Origin: an uncultured Lachnospiraceae bacterium
GTDB taxonomy: Bacteria > Bacillota > Clostridia > Lachnospirales > Lachnospiraceae
DNA length: 64,000 nucleotides
Direction: 5' to 3'
NCBI GenBank assembly: GCA_951800685.1
Contig: CATOJY010000003.1
Span: 1-64,000, forward strand
This document shows positions 43,892 through 54,601 of the stretch, piece after piece. Each line of letters opens with the position of its first letter. The first letter of the stretch is position 1. The notes beneath the pieces were generated by a model, which saw only the letters and a program-made list of their open reading frames with translations, was not told where the DNA came from and searched no databases. Both the position numbers and the translations under genes were made by a program.

Positions 43892-44010
43892 ATCACACAC
43901 CTCATCTTTCCCGGTCTTTGCAAATTATATCCGTCTCCTACATCCTCATTATTCTATAGTATACTTGTCAATCCTTAATAAACTACTATCCAAATTATTA
44001 AGATTTTCCT

Positions 44011-44043
44011 AAAGAAAAGAGTCCACCGCCCGGCAGACTCTTT
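44011..44043 (-). terminator. Intrinsic terminator after the gltA/nfnB-like gene
   Basis: On the minus strand, AAAGAGTC (44043-44036) pairs with GACTCTTT (44023-44016), with an inner CCG/CGG pairing in the loop, then TTTTCTTT. It lies 8 nt past the stop at 44051. Confidence 0.88.
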
Positions 44044-44050
44044 CTCTCTT

Positions 44051-45439
44051 CTATTTACTCAAATACGCATCAATTCCCCTCGCTGCCGCTTTTCCTGCAC
44101 CCATAGCCAGAATCACTGTCGCCGCACCCGTAACTGCGTCGCCGCCAGCATAAACGCCTTCCTTGGAAGTACGGCCAAATTCTTCTTCCGCCACAATGCA
44201 CTTATATTTGTTGATTTCAAGTCCTTTCGTTGTAGAAGAAATCAGTGGATTCGGAGATGTTCCCAGAGACATGATGACTGTATCTACTTCCATCATAAAC
44301 TCAGAACCTTCAATCACAACAGGCCTTCTTCTTCCAGAAGCATCCGGTTCCCCAAGCTCCATTCTGACGCATCTAATTCCGGAAACCCAGCCATCATCAT
44401 CCGCCAGGATTTCTGTAGGATTGGTCAACAGATCAAAAATGATCCCTTCCTCCTTCGCATGATGCACTTCTTCCACACGGGCAGGCAGCTCTTCTTCACT
44501 CCTGCGGTATACAATATGTACCTCAGCGCCAAGACGCAGCGCCGTTCTGGCAGCATCCATTGCAACATTGCCGCCACCTACAACAGCTACCTTTCTGCCT
44601 TTCATAATGGGTGTATTGGATTCCTCATCAAAGGCTTTCATCAGATTGCTTCTTGTCAGATATTCATTGGCAGAAAATACACCGTTCGCCTGTTCACCCG
44701 GAATTCCCATAAATTTGGGAAGTCCTGCTCCTGAGCCGATAAAGACTGCCTCAAATCCTTCTTCCTCCATCAGCTCATCGATTGTCACAGATTTTCCCAC
44801 GACTACATTGGTCTCAATCTTAACTCCAAGAGCGCGTACATTTTCAATCTCTTTCGCAACTACCTCCTGCTTTGGAAGACGAAATTCAGGGATCCCATAT
44901 ACAAGTACACCGCCCGGCTCATGCAATGCTTCGAAAATCGTGACATCGTATCCCATCTTAGCCAGATCACCAGCACAAGTCAAACCTGACGGACCTGACC
45001 CGATTACCGCTACTTTCTTCCCTTTCTTCTCCTTAGCGCCTTCCGGCTTAATATTATTCTCTCTCGCCCAATCTGCAACAAAGCGCTCCAATTTACCGAT
45101 CGATACCGGTTCGCCCTTGATTCCGCGGATACACTTTCCTTCACACTGGCTTTCCTGTGGACAGACCCGACCACATACGGCAGGAAGCGCGGAATCTTCA
45201 CTGATAATCTGGTAAGCCGCTGCAATATCCCCTTCTTTTACTTTCTCTATAAATCCTGGAATGTTAATAGCCACGGGACATCCCTTGATACACTGTGCAT
45301 TTTTACAGTTGATACAGCGGGTTGCCTCACACATCGCTTCTTCTTTATCATAACCAAGGCATACCTCTTCAAAGTTCGTTGCACGCACCTTTGCATCCTG
45401 CTCCCGGACAGGCACCTTCTTTAATACATCTGCTGTCAT
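44051..45439 (-). CDS. NfnB/GltA-type NADPH-dependent flavoprotein
   Basis: A 462-residue iron-sulfur flavoprotein. The N terminus has the two [4Fe-4S] motifs CINCKNAQCIKGCP and CGRVCPQESQCEGKC. An FAD fold (AVIGSGPSGLTCAGDLAKMG) and an NAD(P)H fold (VAVVGGGNVAMDAARTALRLGAEVHIVYRR) follow. It is often named glutamate synthase small subunit, but no large subunit is near. The gene directly upstream encodes an NfnA-like partner, so this is probably the large subunit of electron-bifurcating ferredoxin:NADP+ oxidoreductase, balancing NADH, NADPH and ferredoxin. Confidence 0.93.
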   Translation of the reverse strand: MTADVLKKVPVREQDAKVRATNFEEVCLGYDKEEAMCEATRCINCKNAQCIKGCPVAINIPGFIEKVKEGDIAAAYQIISEDSALPAVCGRVCPQESQCEGKCIRGIKGEPVSIGKLERFVADWARENNIKPEGAKEKKGKKVAVIGSGPSGLTCAGDLAKMGYDVTIFEALHEPGGVLVYGIPEFRLPKQEVVAKEIENVRALGVKIETNVVVGKSVTIDELMEEEGFEAVFIGSGAGLPKFMGIPGEQANGVFSANEYLTRSNLMKAFDEESNTPIMKGRKVAVVGGGNVAMDAARTALRLGAEVHIVYRRSEEELPARVEEVHHAKEEGIIFDLLTNPTEILADDDGWVSGIRCVRMELGEPDASGRRRPVVIEGSEFMMEVDTVIMSLGTSPNPLISSTTKGLEINKYKCIVAEEEFGRTSKEGVYAGGDAVTGAATVILAMGAGKAAARGIDAYLSK

Positions 45440-45534
45440 TCTATAACCATGCTCCTTTCTCGATCCGTAAGCTTATTGACCTGGCCACTGGCCATCACAC
45501 TGGCCTTGTATGACCTATTTGTAATGAAGATAGA

Positions 45535-46428
45535 TTACTCTGTCTCATCGCCGCAGTTGCCGCATCCACCATGATGCGTGTTGCCTTCCTGCGCCTTTAA
45601 GTATGCTCTTCCTTCTTTTGTCTTATACATCTGCTGACGCTTCATGGCCTGATCAAAGTCCACTTTATGCCCATCGAACTCCGGACCGTCAACACAGGCA
45701 AATTTCACTTCCCCGTCCACCGTCAGGCGGCACGCGCCACACATACCAGTACCGTCTACCATAATCGGATTCATACTGACTGTCGTCGGCAGATCATATT
45801 TCTTTGTTGTAAGACAGACGAACTTCATCATGATCATTGGTCCAATCGCAACGCAAAGATCATATGTTTTTCCTTCTTGTGTCAACAAGTCGTCGATCAC
45901 CTTAGTTACCATACCACTTCTGCCATAGGATCCGTCATCCGTAGTAATATAAAGATTTCCAGCAACAGCTTGCATCTCCTCCTCCATGATTAGGAGATCT
46001 TTCGTTTTCGCACCAACAATCACGTCTGCAGCAACACCATGCTCATGAAGCCATTTCACCTGCGGATAGACCGGCGCAGTACCAAGCCCGCCTGCCACAA
46101 AAAGAATCTTTTTCTGGCGAAGATTTTCAATCTCATCCAACACAAATTCAGAAGGACAGCCCAGCGGTCCGACAAAATCATGGAAACTGTCGCCTGCTCT
46201 AAGATTTCTCATCATTTCTGTGGCGGCGCCAACTACCTGAAACACAATGGTGATCGTTCCAAGGTCTCTGTTATAATCGCAAATCGTAAGCGGTATACGC
46301 TCTCCCTCTTCGCCCATTCTGACGATCACAAATTGTCCTGGCTGACAAGACTTGGCAACGCGCGGTGCTTCAACGTCCATAAGATAAATGTTCGTTGTAA
46401 GTTCTTCTGCTTTTACTATCTTGTACAT
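45535..46428 (-). CDS. NfnA-type FAD/NAD-binding subunit (sulfide dehydrogenase-like)
   Basis: A 297-residue protein of the ferredoxin-reductase/PyrK type. It has an FAD-binding barrel (YKIVKAEELTTNIYLMDVEAP, ERIPLTICDYN), an NAD-binding fold (LFVAGGLGTAPVYPQVKWL) and the [2Fe-2S] ligands in GTGMCGACRLT plus FACVDGPEFDGHKVDF. The C-terminal GGCGNCG adds further cysteines. GGAGGAG lies 8 nt before the ATG at 46428; the frame is open upstream but not family-like. It is followed by the NfnB-like gene after 95 nt. Confidence 0.92.
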   Translation of the reverse strand: MYKIVKAEELTTNIYLMDVEAPRVAKSCQPGQFVIVRMGEEGERIPLTICDYNRDLGTITIVFQVVGAATEMMRNLRAGDSFHDFVGPLGCPSEFVLDEIENLRQKKILFVAGGLGTAPVYPQVKWLHEHGVAADVIVGAKTKDLLIMEEEMQAVAGNLYITTDDGSYGRSGMVTKVIDDLLTQEGKTYDLCVAIGPMIMMKFVCLTTKKYDLPTTVSMNPIMVDGTGMCGACRLTVDGEVKFACVDGPEFDGHKVDFDQAMKRQQMYKTKEGRAYLKAQEGNTHHGGCGNCGDETE

Positions 46429-46575
46429 CGCTGTTTCTCCTCCTAGATTCTTTTCTACTGTTATGTAAACCGCCTGTATCTCCCGATCCATGCGGTTATT
46501 CACTGGTCTTTCCATGTATCTTACTAATCATAATGGAACTCTTTTCATTTTGCAACTGTTTTTCTTTTCCTGTTT

Positions 46576-48018
46576 TCATAAGGGCACCGCTACAAAGTCG
46601 CCATTCTCATCATATCCAAGCTGTGCTGCTTCACCTGTATAGATCTGGACAAGAAAAACTTTATCTGTCCGGTTCAGAATTCCTGTACCATCATCATAAT
46701 ACTCGTTGATCGTATAATAGCCCACGCCACTAATTCCAAGCACGGAACTGAACTGATAACTCAACATCCCGCTTAGCCGCTTGCTGTTACCAGCCGTATC
46801 TTCGAGATACTCTGTCTCCACCAGGCGTTCTACTAGCTTTATAACCGCTTGGTCTGTTGGAATCGCATCCCTAAGGCGTAAAGTATAGGTACGCATCGTC
46901 ACCTCACTGGACACCCCTTCTTCACTGATATTGACAAATTTAAACAAAGTCCTGCCAAGCGGCATAGGAATCGGACCCGTATAGGGAACGCTGTCGGCCG
47001 TCGGCTCTGACTCATCCGTCGTATAAAAAATCTTACAGCCTTCTACACCTTCCGCAACGATCATCATAGGCTCCGTATACTCTCCGCTGTACAATTCCAC
47101 TTCTGGAGCATTCGGCACAGACAGATTAATCATATATTCCTTTGTGACGATGTCGCTCTCTATACCGTAATCATTCACAAAAAAGGCACTGATCGTATGC
47201 TCTCCATCTTCTAGAAACAATGGCGCTGTATAAATCTCACTATGTTTATTTGGTTTTGAACCATCTGTTGTATAATAGATCGTACCTGATGTGTTGGAAC
47301 TAAGCTTTAAGGGGATCACCTCGGCATAACTGCCCTCCACGTAACTGAATTCCGGCTCCATAGCCAGATAACTTTGAAACATATTCACGATATTATCTTC
47401 AGGGCAACTTCTTAGAAGTTCATTGATCTGTCCGTACTGCTCCTGATTCGCATAGATCGTAATGATCTTGTTATAGGCTTCTTCTACCTCCTCATATGAA
47501 AAAATAGTATTCTCTATGATCCTGAATAGTACTTGAAGAGCTGCTTCGTTATCTTGCTGTACATAATAATAGTCTGCTTCCTGAAAAAGAAGTTCTGCCC
47601 TGGAAGGATTCTTTTCATATGCTGTTTCCAGACAGGCAATTGCTTCTGTATAAAATCCGTTCGCGGCATATTCCCTAGCTTTATCAATCTGATAATCTAC
47701 TGTACCGATATGATAAGCGTATGCGCTGTAAGTCACTAGCGCAACGATAAAGAATAGGACAAGACTGGCAATAACCCATACTTTCCTGCCGTCCGCCGCC
47801 GTATCTTCCGCTTCTATGAATTCCTCATCTGTTTTTGTATCTGCCTGCTCCTGTGTGCTGTCTTCTCCATCCTGTCCTGCAACCAGTGTCGATAAAGTTT
47901 CCGTTATACTGTTTTCTATTTCCGGCTCAAAATCTGGAACGATTCTGATCTCTTCTCCACATGTTTCACAGATCAGATGCCCATCTAACATTTCATTGCC
48001 GCAATGTGGACACTTCAT
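46576..48018 (-). CDS. Zinc-ribbon, TPR and chitobiase-C-like repeat membrane protein
   Basis: A 480-residue multi-domain protein. Residues 3-22 form a zinc ribbon (CPHCGNEMLDGHLICETC), an acidic stretch follows, and a transmembrane helix lies at about 80-102. Outside there are TPR-like helices at about 108-215 (GFYTEAIACLETAYEKNPSRAEL) and two chitobiase/beta-hexosaminidase C-terminal-like repeats at about 230-300 and 310-385, each with the IYYTTDGSKP-type motif. The end (YTINEYYDDGTGILNRTDKVFLVQIYTGE) is extra. A surface scaffold or sensor is plausible. It is 16 nt after folD but has no metabolic link to it. Confidence 0.78.
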   Translation of the reverse strand: MKCPHCGNEMLDGHLICETCGEEIRIVPDFEPEIENSITETLSTLVAGQDGEDSTQEQADTKTDEEFIEAEDTAADGRKVWVIASLVLFFIVALVTYSAYAYHIGTVDYQIDKAREYAANGFYTEAIACLETAYEKNPSRAELLFQEADYYYVQQDNEAALQVLFRIIENTIFSYEEVEEAYNKIITIYANQEQYGQINELLRSCPEDNIVNMFQSYLAMEPEFSYVEGSYAEVIPLKLSSNTSGTIYYTTDGSKPNKHSEIYTAPLFLEDGEHTISAFFVNDYGIESDIVTKEYMINLSVPNAPEVELYSGEYTEPMMIVAEGVEGCKIFYTTDESEPTADSVPYTGPIPMPLGRTLFKFVNISEEGVSSEVTMRTYTLRLRDAIPTDQAVIKLVERLVETEYLEDTAGNSKRLSGMLSYQFSSVLGISGVGYYTINEYYDDGTGILNRTDKVFLVQIYTGEAAQLGYDENGDFVAVPL

Positions 48019-48034
48019 AAACAGTTCCTTTCTA

Positions 48035-48886
48035 TCATTCTAACCTGACGGTTCCTGCTTCAACACAATTATGCATCAGCATGGCGATCGTCATTGGACC
48101 CACCCCGCCTGGTACGGGAGTGATCGCACTGCAGACCGGTGCAACATCATCGTAATCCACATCGCCGCATAACTTATTATCCTCATTCCTATGAATACCC
48201 ACGTCTATTACGACAGCGCCTTCTTTGACATACTCCCGTGTGATCATCTTAGGTTTCCCGACTGCCACTACAAGAATATCCGCCCGTTTTGTTACTTCTT
48301 TCAGATCTTCTGTCCTGGAATGAGCAACCGTCACCGTTGCATTCTCCCTGATCAGAAGAAGTGCCATAGGTTTTCCAACAATGTTGCTTCTGCCAATAAC
48401 AACGCATTCTTTACCAGCAATCTTTATGCCGGAACGTTTCAGAAGCTGTATGATGCCTGCCGGCGTGCAGGAAACAAAACCTGGCTGTCCAATACAGAGT
48501 GCACCGACACTTTGTGGATGAAACCCATCCACATCCTTCTTCGGGTCAATTGCACGTATCACTTCATCCTCATGAATCTGGTCTGGTAGTGGTAATTGTA
48601 CCAAAATACCGTTCACCTTATCATTATGGTTTAATGCATCGATCAGCGCAAGCAGTTCCTCCTGCGTCGTTTCCTCCGGCAGCTCATAAGCAAGGGATTC
48701 AATCCCGATATAAGCGCATGCCTTTTTTTTATTTCCTACGTAAACTGTGGATGCAGGATCACTGCCAACCTGAATCACTGCCAGACAGATTTCCGTTTTC
48801 TGTGTTTTTTTAAGCATTGCGACTTTACGCTGCAATTCTTCCTTGATCTGTGCTGAAATTGCCTTTCCATCTATTATCTGCGGCAT
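48035..48886 (-). CDS. folD: Bifunctional methylenetetrahydrofolate dehydrogenase/methenyltetrahydrofolate cyclohydrolase
   Basis: Interconverts 5,10-methylene-THF, 5,10-methenyl-THF and 10-formyl-THF with NADP+. The 283-residue protein has the catalytic YVGNKKKAC with Lys, the PLPDQIHEDEVIRAIDPKKDVDGFHP signature, and VVIGRSNIVGKPMALLL for the dinucleotide. The end, PVPGGVGPMTIAMLMHN, is the second family signature. GGAGG lies 4 nt before the ATG at 48886. It is 62 nt after fhs, forming a one-carbon operon. Confidence 0.97.
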   Translation of the reverse strand: MPQIIDGKAISAQIKEELQRKVAMLKKTQKTEICLAVIQVGSDPASTVYVGNKKKACAYIGIESLAYELPEETTQEELLALIDALNHNDKVNGILVQLPLPDQIHEDEVIRAIDPKKDVDGFHPQSVGALCIGQPGFVSCTPAGIIQLLKRSGIKIAGKECVVIGRSNIVGKPMALLLIRENATVTVAHSRTEDLKEVTKRADILVVAVGKPKMITREYVKEGAVVIDVGIHRNEDNKLCGDVDYDDVAPVCSAITPVPGGVGPMTIAMLMHNCVEAGTVRLE

Positions 48887-48948
48887 AATACCTCCATTCT
48901 GAAACACTTTCCTACAAACGGCTTGCGCGCTTCTTAGTTCTCCCATTG

Positions 48949-50625
48949 TCAAAACAAGCCGGTTATTTTACCATCTTCCTCCACATCAATCAAGTAAGCT
49001 GCTGGTTTCTTTGGTAGTCCCGGCATCGTCATGACTGCTCCAGTCAAAACTACTACAAATCCCGCACCGGCAGATACATACACTTCCCGGACATTCATCT
49101 GGAATCCTACTGGTCTACCTAAGAGCGTAGGATCATCCGATAAGGAATACTGTGTCTTAGCCATACAGACTGGAAGCTTCCCAAATCCTAGTTTTTCCAG
49201 ATTTTGCAGTTGTTTTAAAGCCGCTGCAGAATAGGTCACTCCACCTGCGCCATAAATCTGATCCGCGATTGTCTCTATTTTTTCCTGTAAGGATAACGAA
49301 TCCTCATATAATACCCGGAAATGACTTTTCTTGTGCTCCAGCGTCTCTAGAACTTTCGAAGCAAGTTCTATTCCGCCTTCCCCGCCCTTTTCCCATACTT
49401 GTGAGATGGCAAACGCACAATTTCTTTCCTGGCAGAACCGCTCAACGAAAGCAATCTCCTCCGCTGTATCCGTCACAAAGGAATTCAAGGTAACTACGAT
49501 CGGCACACCATATTTATGTAGATTCTCAATATGTTTTTCCAGATTGACGATTCCTGTCTGTAATGCCTGCAGATTCTCTACAGATAATTTTTCTTTCGCA
49601 ATACCGCCATTATACTTCAATGCACGGATCGTAGCCACGAGTACCACTGCATCCGGCTTTAAGCCGGCCATACGGCATTTGATGTCAAAGAACTTCTCCG
49701 CGCCAAGATCAGCGCCAAATCCTGCCTCTGTTACAACGTAATCCGCCATCTTGAGCGCCGCTTTTGTGGCGCGTACGGAATTACATCCGTGCGCGATATT
49801 GGCAAAGGGCCCGCCATGTACCAACGCAGGCGTATGTTCTAGCGTCTGGATTAGATTCGGTTTCATTGCATCCTTTAATAGTGCCGCCATAGCGCCTACC
49901 GCTTTCAGATCAGATGCGGTCACCGGCTCGCCTTTTCCATTGTAGGCAACAATAATCCGGCCAAGTCGCTCCTTTAAGTCTTTCAGATCAGATGCCAGGC
50001 ATAAGATCGCCATAATTTCTGATGCCACTGTGATGACGAAATGATCTTCCCGCACCACCCCGTCAGCCTTTGCCCCAAGTCCAACAACAATATTCCTGAG
50101 AACACGGTCATTCATATCCAGACATCTTTTCCAAACAATTTGTCTTGTATCAATTCCCAACTCATTCCCCTGTTGGATATGGTTATCCAAAATTGCTGCC
50201 AGCAGATTGTTAGCCGAAGTGATTGCATGGAAATCCCCTGTAAAATGCAGATTTAAATCTTCCATTGGCACCACCTGTGCATAGCCGCCTCCTGCAGCGC
50301 CGCCCTTAATTCCAAAACATGGTCCAAGAGATGGCTCCCTGAGCGCAATAAGAGATCTTAATCCCAATTTACCAAAAGCCTGTCCCAATCCTACGCTTGT
50401 AGTTGTCTTCCCCTCTCCCGCAGGTGTCGGGTTGATCGCTGTCACAAGAATCAGCTTTCCATCGGGATTTTTCTGAATGCGGCCCATATACTCATCTGAA
50501 ATCTTTGCCTTATATTTTCCGTACAATTCAAGATCATCAGGCGCTATTCCTATCTTACCGGCAACATCCACAATACTCTCCAGTTTTGCTTCCTGTGCGA
50601 TTTCAATATCTGATTTCATGCTCAT
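48949..50625 (-). CDS. fhs: Formate-tetrahydrofolate ligase
   Basis: Joins formate to THF with ATP, giving 10-formyl-THF. The 558 residues are the usual length. The ATP loop is [15 protein letters not shown], and [37 protein letters not shown] is the family signature. The enzyme is central to purine synthesis and to the Wood-Ljungdahl methyl branch of acetogens. Start at 50625 or 50619; AGGGA suits the first slightly better. folD follows. Confidence 0.97.
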   Translation of the reverse strand: MSMKSDIEIAQEAKLESIVDVAGKIGIAPDDLELYGKYKAKISDEYMGRIQKNPDGKLILVTAINPTPAGEGKTTTSVGLGQAFGKLGLRSLIALREPSLGPCFGIKGGAAGGGYAQVVPMEDLNLHFTGDFHAITSANNLLAAILDNHIQQGNELGIDTRQIVWKRCLDMNDRVLRNIVVGLGAKADGVVREDHFVITVASEIMAILCLASDLKDLKERLGRIIVAYNGKGEPVTASDLKAVGAMAALLKDAMKPNLIQTLEHTPALVHGGPFANIAHGCNSVRATKAALKMADYVVTEAGFGADLGAEKFFDIKCRMAGLKPDAVVLVATIRALKYNGGIAKEKLSVENLQALQTGIVNLEKHIENLHKYGVPIVVTLNSFVTDTAEEIAFVERFCQERNCAFAISQVWEKGGEGGIELASKVLETLEHKKSHFRVLYEDSLSLQEKIETIADQIYGAGGVTYSAAALKQLQNLEKLGFGKLPVCMAKTQYSLSDDPTLLGRPVGFQMNVREVYVSAGAGFVVVLTGAVMTMPGLPKKPAAYLIDVEEDGKITGLF

Positions 50626-50743
50626 GCATTCCCTGCCTTTCCTTATTTATTGAGATCTGTTTCATACCAACAGACAACATACTATACTGCCCCACAGGAT
50701 GACTTCCCCTTCACCATATGGTTACTTGACCATCTTCGCTATC

Positions 50744-53539
50744 TTAAATTGTTTCTTCTACAAACTGTTCGAACTCCTCCGCACTCATCAATACTTTACG
50801 CGGTTTCGTACCCTCTTCTTCCCCAACGACGCCAGCTTCACACAACTGATCCATAATGCGGGCCGCCCTGTTGAATCCGATTTTAAAGACCCTTTGGAGC
50901 ATGCCGATGGAAGCTTTGTCTTTATCGATGATAAAGCGTCCTGCCTCCGCAAAATACTGATCATATTCCGAACCGCTCTCACCATTGCCAGCACTGCCAG
51001 ATCCTCCTGTGCCTGCACCGATATTCTTAATTTTCTCCTCAATATCGTCGCTATAAACATTGCCAATCGCCTGATTCTTCAGGAAATCTACAACATCTGA
51101 TACTTCCTTATCTGACACAAAAGCGCCCTGCATACGCGCTGGTTTTGGATAGCCCTGAGGATAGAAAAGCATATCACCTTTACCCAGCAGTTTCTCAGCG
51201 CCCACCATATCCAAAATTGTACGGGAATCCACACCACTTGATACCGCAAACGCGACCCGGCTTGGCATATTCGCCTTAATCAATCCGGTAATAACATCCA
51301 CCGACGGACGCTGTGTTGCTATGATCAGATGGATACCGCATGCGCGGGCAAGTTGTGCCAGTCGGCAGATCGATTCCTCCACCTCACCTGGCGACACCAT
51401 CATCAAATCTGCAAGCTCGTCCACAATGATCAGAATCTGCGGCAGCTTCGCAGGCGCCTCAGGATCCCCAGCTTCCCGCATACTTTCTACTTTCTTATTA
51501 TATCCTTTCAGATCGCGCACATTATAATCTGCAAATTTCTTATAGCGGTCCGTCATCTCTGCAACACCCCAATGGAGCGCACCCGCCGCCTTCTTTGGAT
51601 CCGTCACGACTGGAATCAACAAATGTGGAATGCCATTATAGACGCTTAATTCTACCACCTTCGGATCAATCATAATCATCTTTACATCTTCCGGTTTCGC
51701 TTTATACAATATTCCCATGATGATCGTATTGATGCAGACTGATTTGCCAGATCCAGTGGCTCCAGCAATAAGCATATGAGGCATTTTGGCAATATCTGTT
51801 ACTACGATCTTACCACCGATATCCTTACCCACAGCAAAAGCCAGGTTAGATGGAAATTCCCGAAACTCTTTAGACTCCACCAGCTCCCTGAAAGACACAG
51901 CCGTATTTTCCTTATTTGGCACCTCAATGCCGACAGCTGCCTTGCCTGGAATCGGCGCCTCAATCCGGATATCCGTGGCCGCCAAATTCAGTTTAATATC
52001 ATCTGCCAATCCCACGATCTTACTGACTTTAACCCCTTGTTCTGGCTGCAATTCATACCGTGTAACAGACGGTCCCTGGCTGATGTCCGTGATTGTCACC
52101 TTGACACCAAATGTAGCAAGCGTCTGTTGCAAATGCATAGCAGTTTCCTTCAACTCCCGTGCAGAATCTCCGCCTCCTTTATTCTTTGCCTTAATCAGCA
52201 AATCATAGGACGGGAATTTGTATGGTTTTGGAAGTGCAGGCTTCTTGTCAGCTGCCTCCTTCTGCGTAGATGTCCCTGCATTATCCGTTATTTGGGATGC
52301 TGTTTGTCCCGTCTGCTCTCCCCCTCTGCCTGTAAAAGCAGGAACACGCTTTTCGTTGGGTGTCTGCCCCATGGTATTGACGGGCAAACTGGCCTGACTT
52401 GCTGCAATTGTTGTTCCATTCTGATGAATCGAAGGCTCTTCAATGGCTTCTTCCTGATCAAATCCCACAGATGGTTCAAAACCAGGCTGCTCTTCTAGCT
52501 CCAATATTTCCTGTGCAACTCCATGTATGCGGATTTCACTCAGATCATCTGATTCATTCTCTATGTAATGCCGTGAATAGGATTCTTTCACTGTAGCTGG
52601 CGCTATCCATTCCTCTTCTTCTGGTATCTGCAGCGTGATCTCATGAATATCATCCCGGATCTTTTCTACCGGTTCCTTCTTCTTGTCCATATCCAGCGCA
52701 GTATTGATCATGACACCAGCCACCTTCTTGTCCATGCGCAGAATCTTTTCATTCTCGATCTCTTCTTCCTTAAGTCTGCGTTCCTCAGCGGCTCTGGCCC
52801 GTTTCTCTTCCGCCTTCGCCCGTTTCTCCTCCATGGCAAGGCGTCTTTCCTTCGCCCGTTCTCTGCGGTACTCAGCATCTTCTACTGACCTTTCATACAT
52901 CCTGCGTCCCTGCTTCGTAACACCACCGATAAAGGATTTCTCTGTAACAATTACCATACAGATCACACCCAGAACGAGAATAGCCAGTACCGTCCCCACC
53001 ATACCCAAAAATTTATGGGACGCATACAGAAGAGAGCCTGCTATGACACCTCCTCCATTATGGTGCTCACTGCACCGCTCATAGATCTCCTTGATCTGGT
53101 AGCTCTCTACAAGCGCCAGCTCGATGCTAAACAGTTCACATACCATACCGATCAGCAAAAATAATATGCCTCCCGCAATCAGTTTTCTGGCGGCAATGGT
53201 ACTTCCCATATTGATCATACCGAAAGCAATCGCCAGAAAAATGATCACTGGTGCAATATATGCCAACAATCCAAAAATGCCAAACATCACGTCGCTGACA
53301 ACATCTCCTGCTTTGCCAACTACTCCGAAATTACAAAGAAAAAGGATGATCGCAAGCGCAAGAAACACGATCAGTAATATCTCATTGCGGATTGCCACAT
53401 CCATTGGTTCTGCTTTGGTATTCCTACTGCCGGTACTTTTCCTTCTCGTCTGTACATTTCTATTTTTAGCCGTACTTCTGCTTGAAGTACCTGTTTTTTT
53501 CTTTGCGGAAGAACGATTTCCTCCTTGTCCTGATGCCAT
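50744..53539 (-). CDS. DNA translocase FtsK/SpoIIIE
   Basis: A 931-residue membrane-bound DNA pump that moves chromosome ends or the forespore chromosome through the septum. The N terminus is basic and Ser/Lys-rich, then four to five transmembrane helices at about 45-200. A charged coiled region follows (about 205-265), then a variable linker to about 445. The motor has [20 protein letters not shown] (Walker A), [13 protein letters not shown] (Walker B) and [12 protein letters not shown]. The gamma domain at the end ([30 protein letters not shown]) reads KOPS/SRS sites. AGGAGG lies 7 nt before the ATG at 53539. The gene order after tepA matches Bacillus, which favours SpoIIIE. Confidence 0.95.
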   Translation of the reverse strand: MASGQGGNRSSAKKKTGTSSRSTAKNRNVQTRRKSTGSRNTKAEPMDVAIRNEILLIVFLALAIILFLCNFGVVGKAGDVVSDVMFGIFGLLAYIAPVIIFLAIAFGMINMGSTIAARKLIAGGILFLLIGMVCELFSIELALVESYQIKEIYERCSEHHNGGGVIAGSLLYASHKFLGMVGTVLAILVLGVICMVIVTEKSFIGGVTKQGRRMYERSVEDAEYRRERAKERRLAMEEKRAKAEEKRARAAEERRLKEEEIENEKILRMDKKVAGVMINTALDMDKKKEPVEKIRDDIHEITLQIPEEEEWIAPATVKESYSRHYIENESDDLSEIRIHGVAQEILELEEQPGFEPSVGFDQEEAIEEPSIHQNGTTIAASQASLPVNTMGQTPNEKRVPAFTGRGGEQTGQTASQITDNAGTSTQKEAADKKPALPKPYKFPSYDLLIKAKNKGGGDSARELKETAMHLQQTLATFGVKVTITDISQGPSVTRYELQPEQGVKVSKIVGLADDIKLNLAATDIRIEAPIPGKAAVGIEVPNKENTAVSFRELVESKEFREFPSNLAFAVGKDIGGKIVVTDIAKMPHMLIAGATGSGKSVCINTIIMGILYKAKPEDVKMIMIDPKVVELSVYNGIPHLLIPVVTDPKKAAGALHWGVAEMTDRYKKFADYNVRDLKGYNKKVESMREAGDPEAPAKLPQILIIVDELADLMMVSPGEVEESICRLAQLARACGIHLIIATQRPSVDVITGLIKANMPSRVAFAVSSGVDSRTILDMVGAEKLLGKGDMLFYPQGYPKPARMQGAFVSDKEVSDVVDFLKNQAIGNVYSDDIEEKIKNIGAGTGGSGSAGNGESGSEYDQYFAEAGRFIIDKDKASIGMLQRVFKIGFNRAARIMDQLCEAGVVGEEEGTKPRKVLMSAEEFEQFVEETI

Positions 53540-53624
53540 TACTATGCCTCCTGACCAAAATAAGACTTCATATAGTATAGCATTTTCGTTTTCTGTTGTC
53601 ATCCTTTATTTTGTCTCTGTCCTA

Positions 53625-54398
53625 TCAGCTTTGGTCAGCTTTTCTCTTATCTACCATTTCGTGAAGTTTTGCTACCGCGTCTTTGATCCCTCCTACTTCA
53701 CAGATGATCCCTTCCTCTACTGCTTCTTGACCAACGAGTATTGTACCCACATCTTTCGTCAACACTCCCGTCTCCATCATCAGCTCTTCAATTCTGGATT
53801 TCGATACTTTACAATGTTCACATACAAATCCTGTGATTCTATTCTGGATCTGCCTGAAATAGTCAAAAGTCTGCTGTACACCAATCACCATTCCCGTCAA
53901 ACGCACCGGATGAATCACCATTGTCCCTGTCGGCACGATATAAGAATAATCTGTACTGACAGCGATCGGTACACCGATGGAGTGACTGCCGCCCAGAACA
54001 AGAGATACCGTAGGCTTGCTCAAAGATGCAATCATCTCAGCGATTGCCAGTCCTGCTTCCACATCCCCGCCCATGGTGTTTAACAAGATCAGCACACCAT
54101 CGATTTCCTTGCTGTCCTCAATCGCTGCCAGCTGTGGCAGCACATGTTCATATTTCGTTGTCTTAGAAGAGCTGCTCAGATTGTCATGTCCCTCAATCTC
54201 TCCGATGATCGTAATCAGGTGGATCTTATGGTTTTTGTCATTTTCATCCAACGTAATCTGTCCGTTTTCTTCAATCCGCTCATCCTTGTGCTTTTCTTTC
54301 TCCCGCTGTTTTTCCTGTTCCTCACATTTTTCCTCTCTTGCATTCTTGTCAGTTTTGTTTTCTTTCCCATTGTGTTTATGGTTCTCTTTATTCCCCAT
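53625..54398 (-). CDS. TepA/ClpP-like serine protease
   Basis: A 257-residue ClpP-fold protein of the TepA (YmfB) group. The first ~60 residues are very polar, rich in Lys, Glu, His and Asn, and probably disordered. The protease part has LLNTMGGDVEAGLAIAEMI, the nucleophile in VLGGSHSIGVPIAV, and the His in MVIHPV. In Bacillus TepA has been linked to secretion and spore outgrowth. It stands before ftsK/spoIIIE, the same order as in Bacillus. Start at 54398 or 54401; GGAGG is 6 or 3 nt upstream. Upstream codons are not family-like. Confidence 0.88.
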   Translation of the reverse strand: MGNKENHKHNGKENKTDKNAREEKCEEQEKQREKEKHKDERIEENGQITLDENDKNHKIHLITIIGEIEGHDNLSSSSKTTKYEHVLPQLAAIEDSKEIDGVLILLNTMGGDVEAGLAIAEMIASLSKPTVSLVLGGSHSIGVPIAVSTDYSYIVPTGTMVIHPVRLTGMVIGVQQTFDYFRQIQNRITGFVCEHCKVSKSRIEELMMETGVLTKDVGTILVGQEAVEEGIICEVGGIKDAVAKLHEMVDKRKADQS

Positions 54399-54503
54399 CA
54401 TGTACCTCCGCTTCTTCTTTCCTATAGTTCGTTCTGACCTCCATGATGCCTCACGATCTTTCACACCCATATAATGAGTGCCTGTTTTCACACATTCTAT
54501 CCA

Positions 54504-54534
54504 TAAAAAAAGAGGACCACAGCTTATCTGTGAT
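54504..54534 (-). terminator. Intrinsic terminator after the GT39-like/acidic-tail gene
   Basis: On the minus strand, ATCACAG (54534-54528) pairs with CTGTGGT (54522-54516) with one wobble, and TTTTTTT (54510-54504) follows after a few bases. It lies between the membrane-protein stop at 54602 and the tepA start at 54398. Confidence 0.75.
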
Positions 54535-54601
54535 TCTCTCATAGTTTGTGTTATCTTCTAATATTTATACACATTCCTGTCTGCTCTTCAAAAATTTTAA
54601 A

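Noticed and set aside
44051-45439. A true glutamate synthase small subunit (gltD)
   Set aside because: No large subunit gene is present and an NfnA-like partner directly precedes it.
50695-50735. ACCATATGGT palindrome downstream of ftsK/spoIIIE as a terminator
   Set aside because: The stem is only 5 bp and no T-tract follows on either strand.
48035-50743. A folate riboswitch upstream of fhs or folD
   Set aside because: The 118-nt region before fhs and the 62-nt gap before folD show no recognisable tetrahydrofolate riboswitch core.
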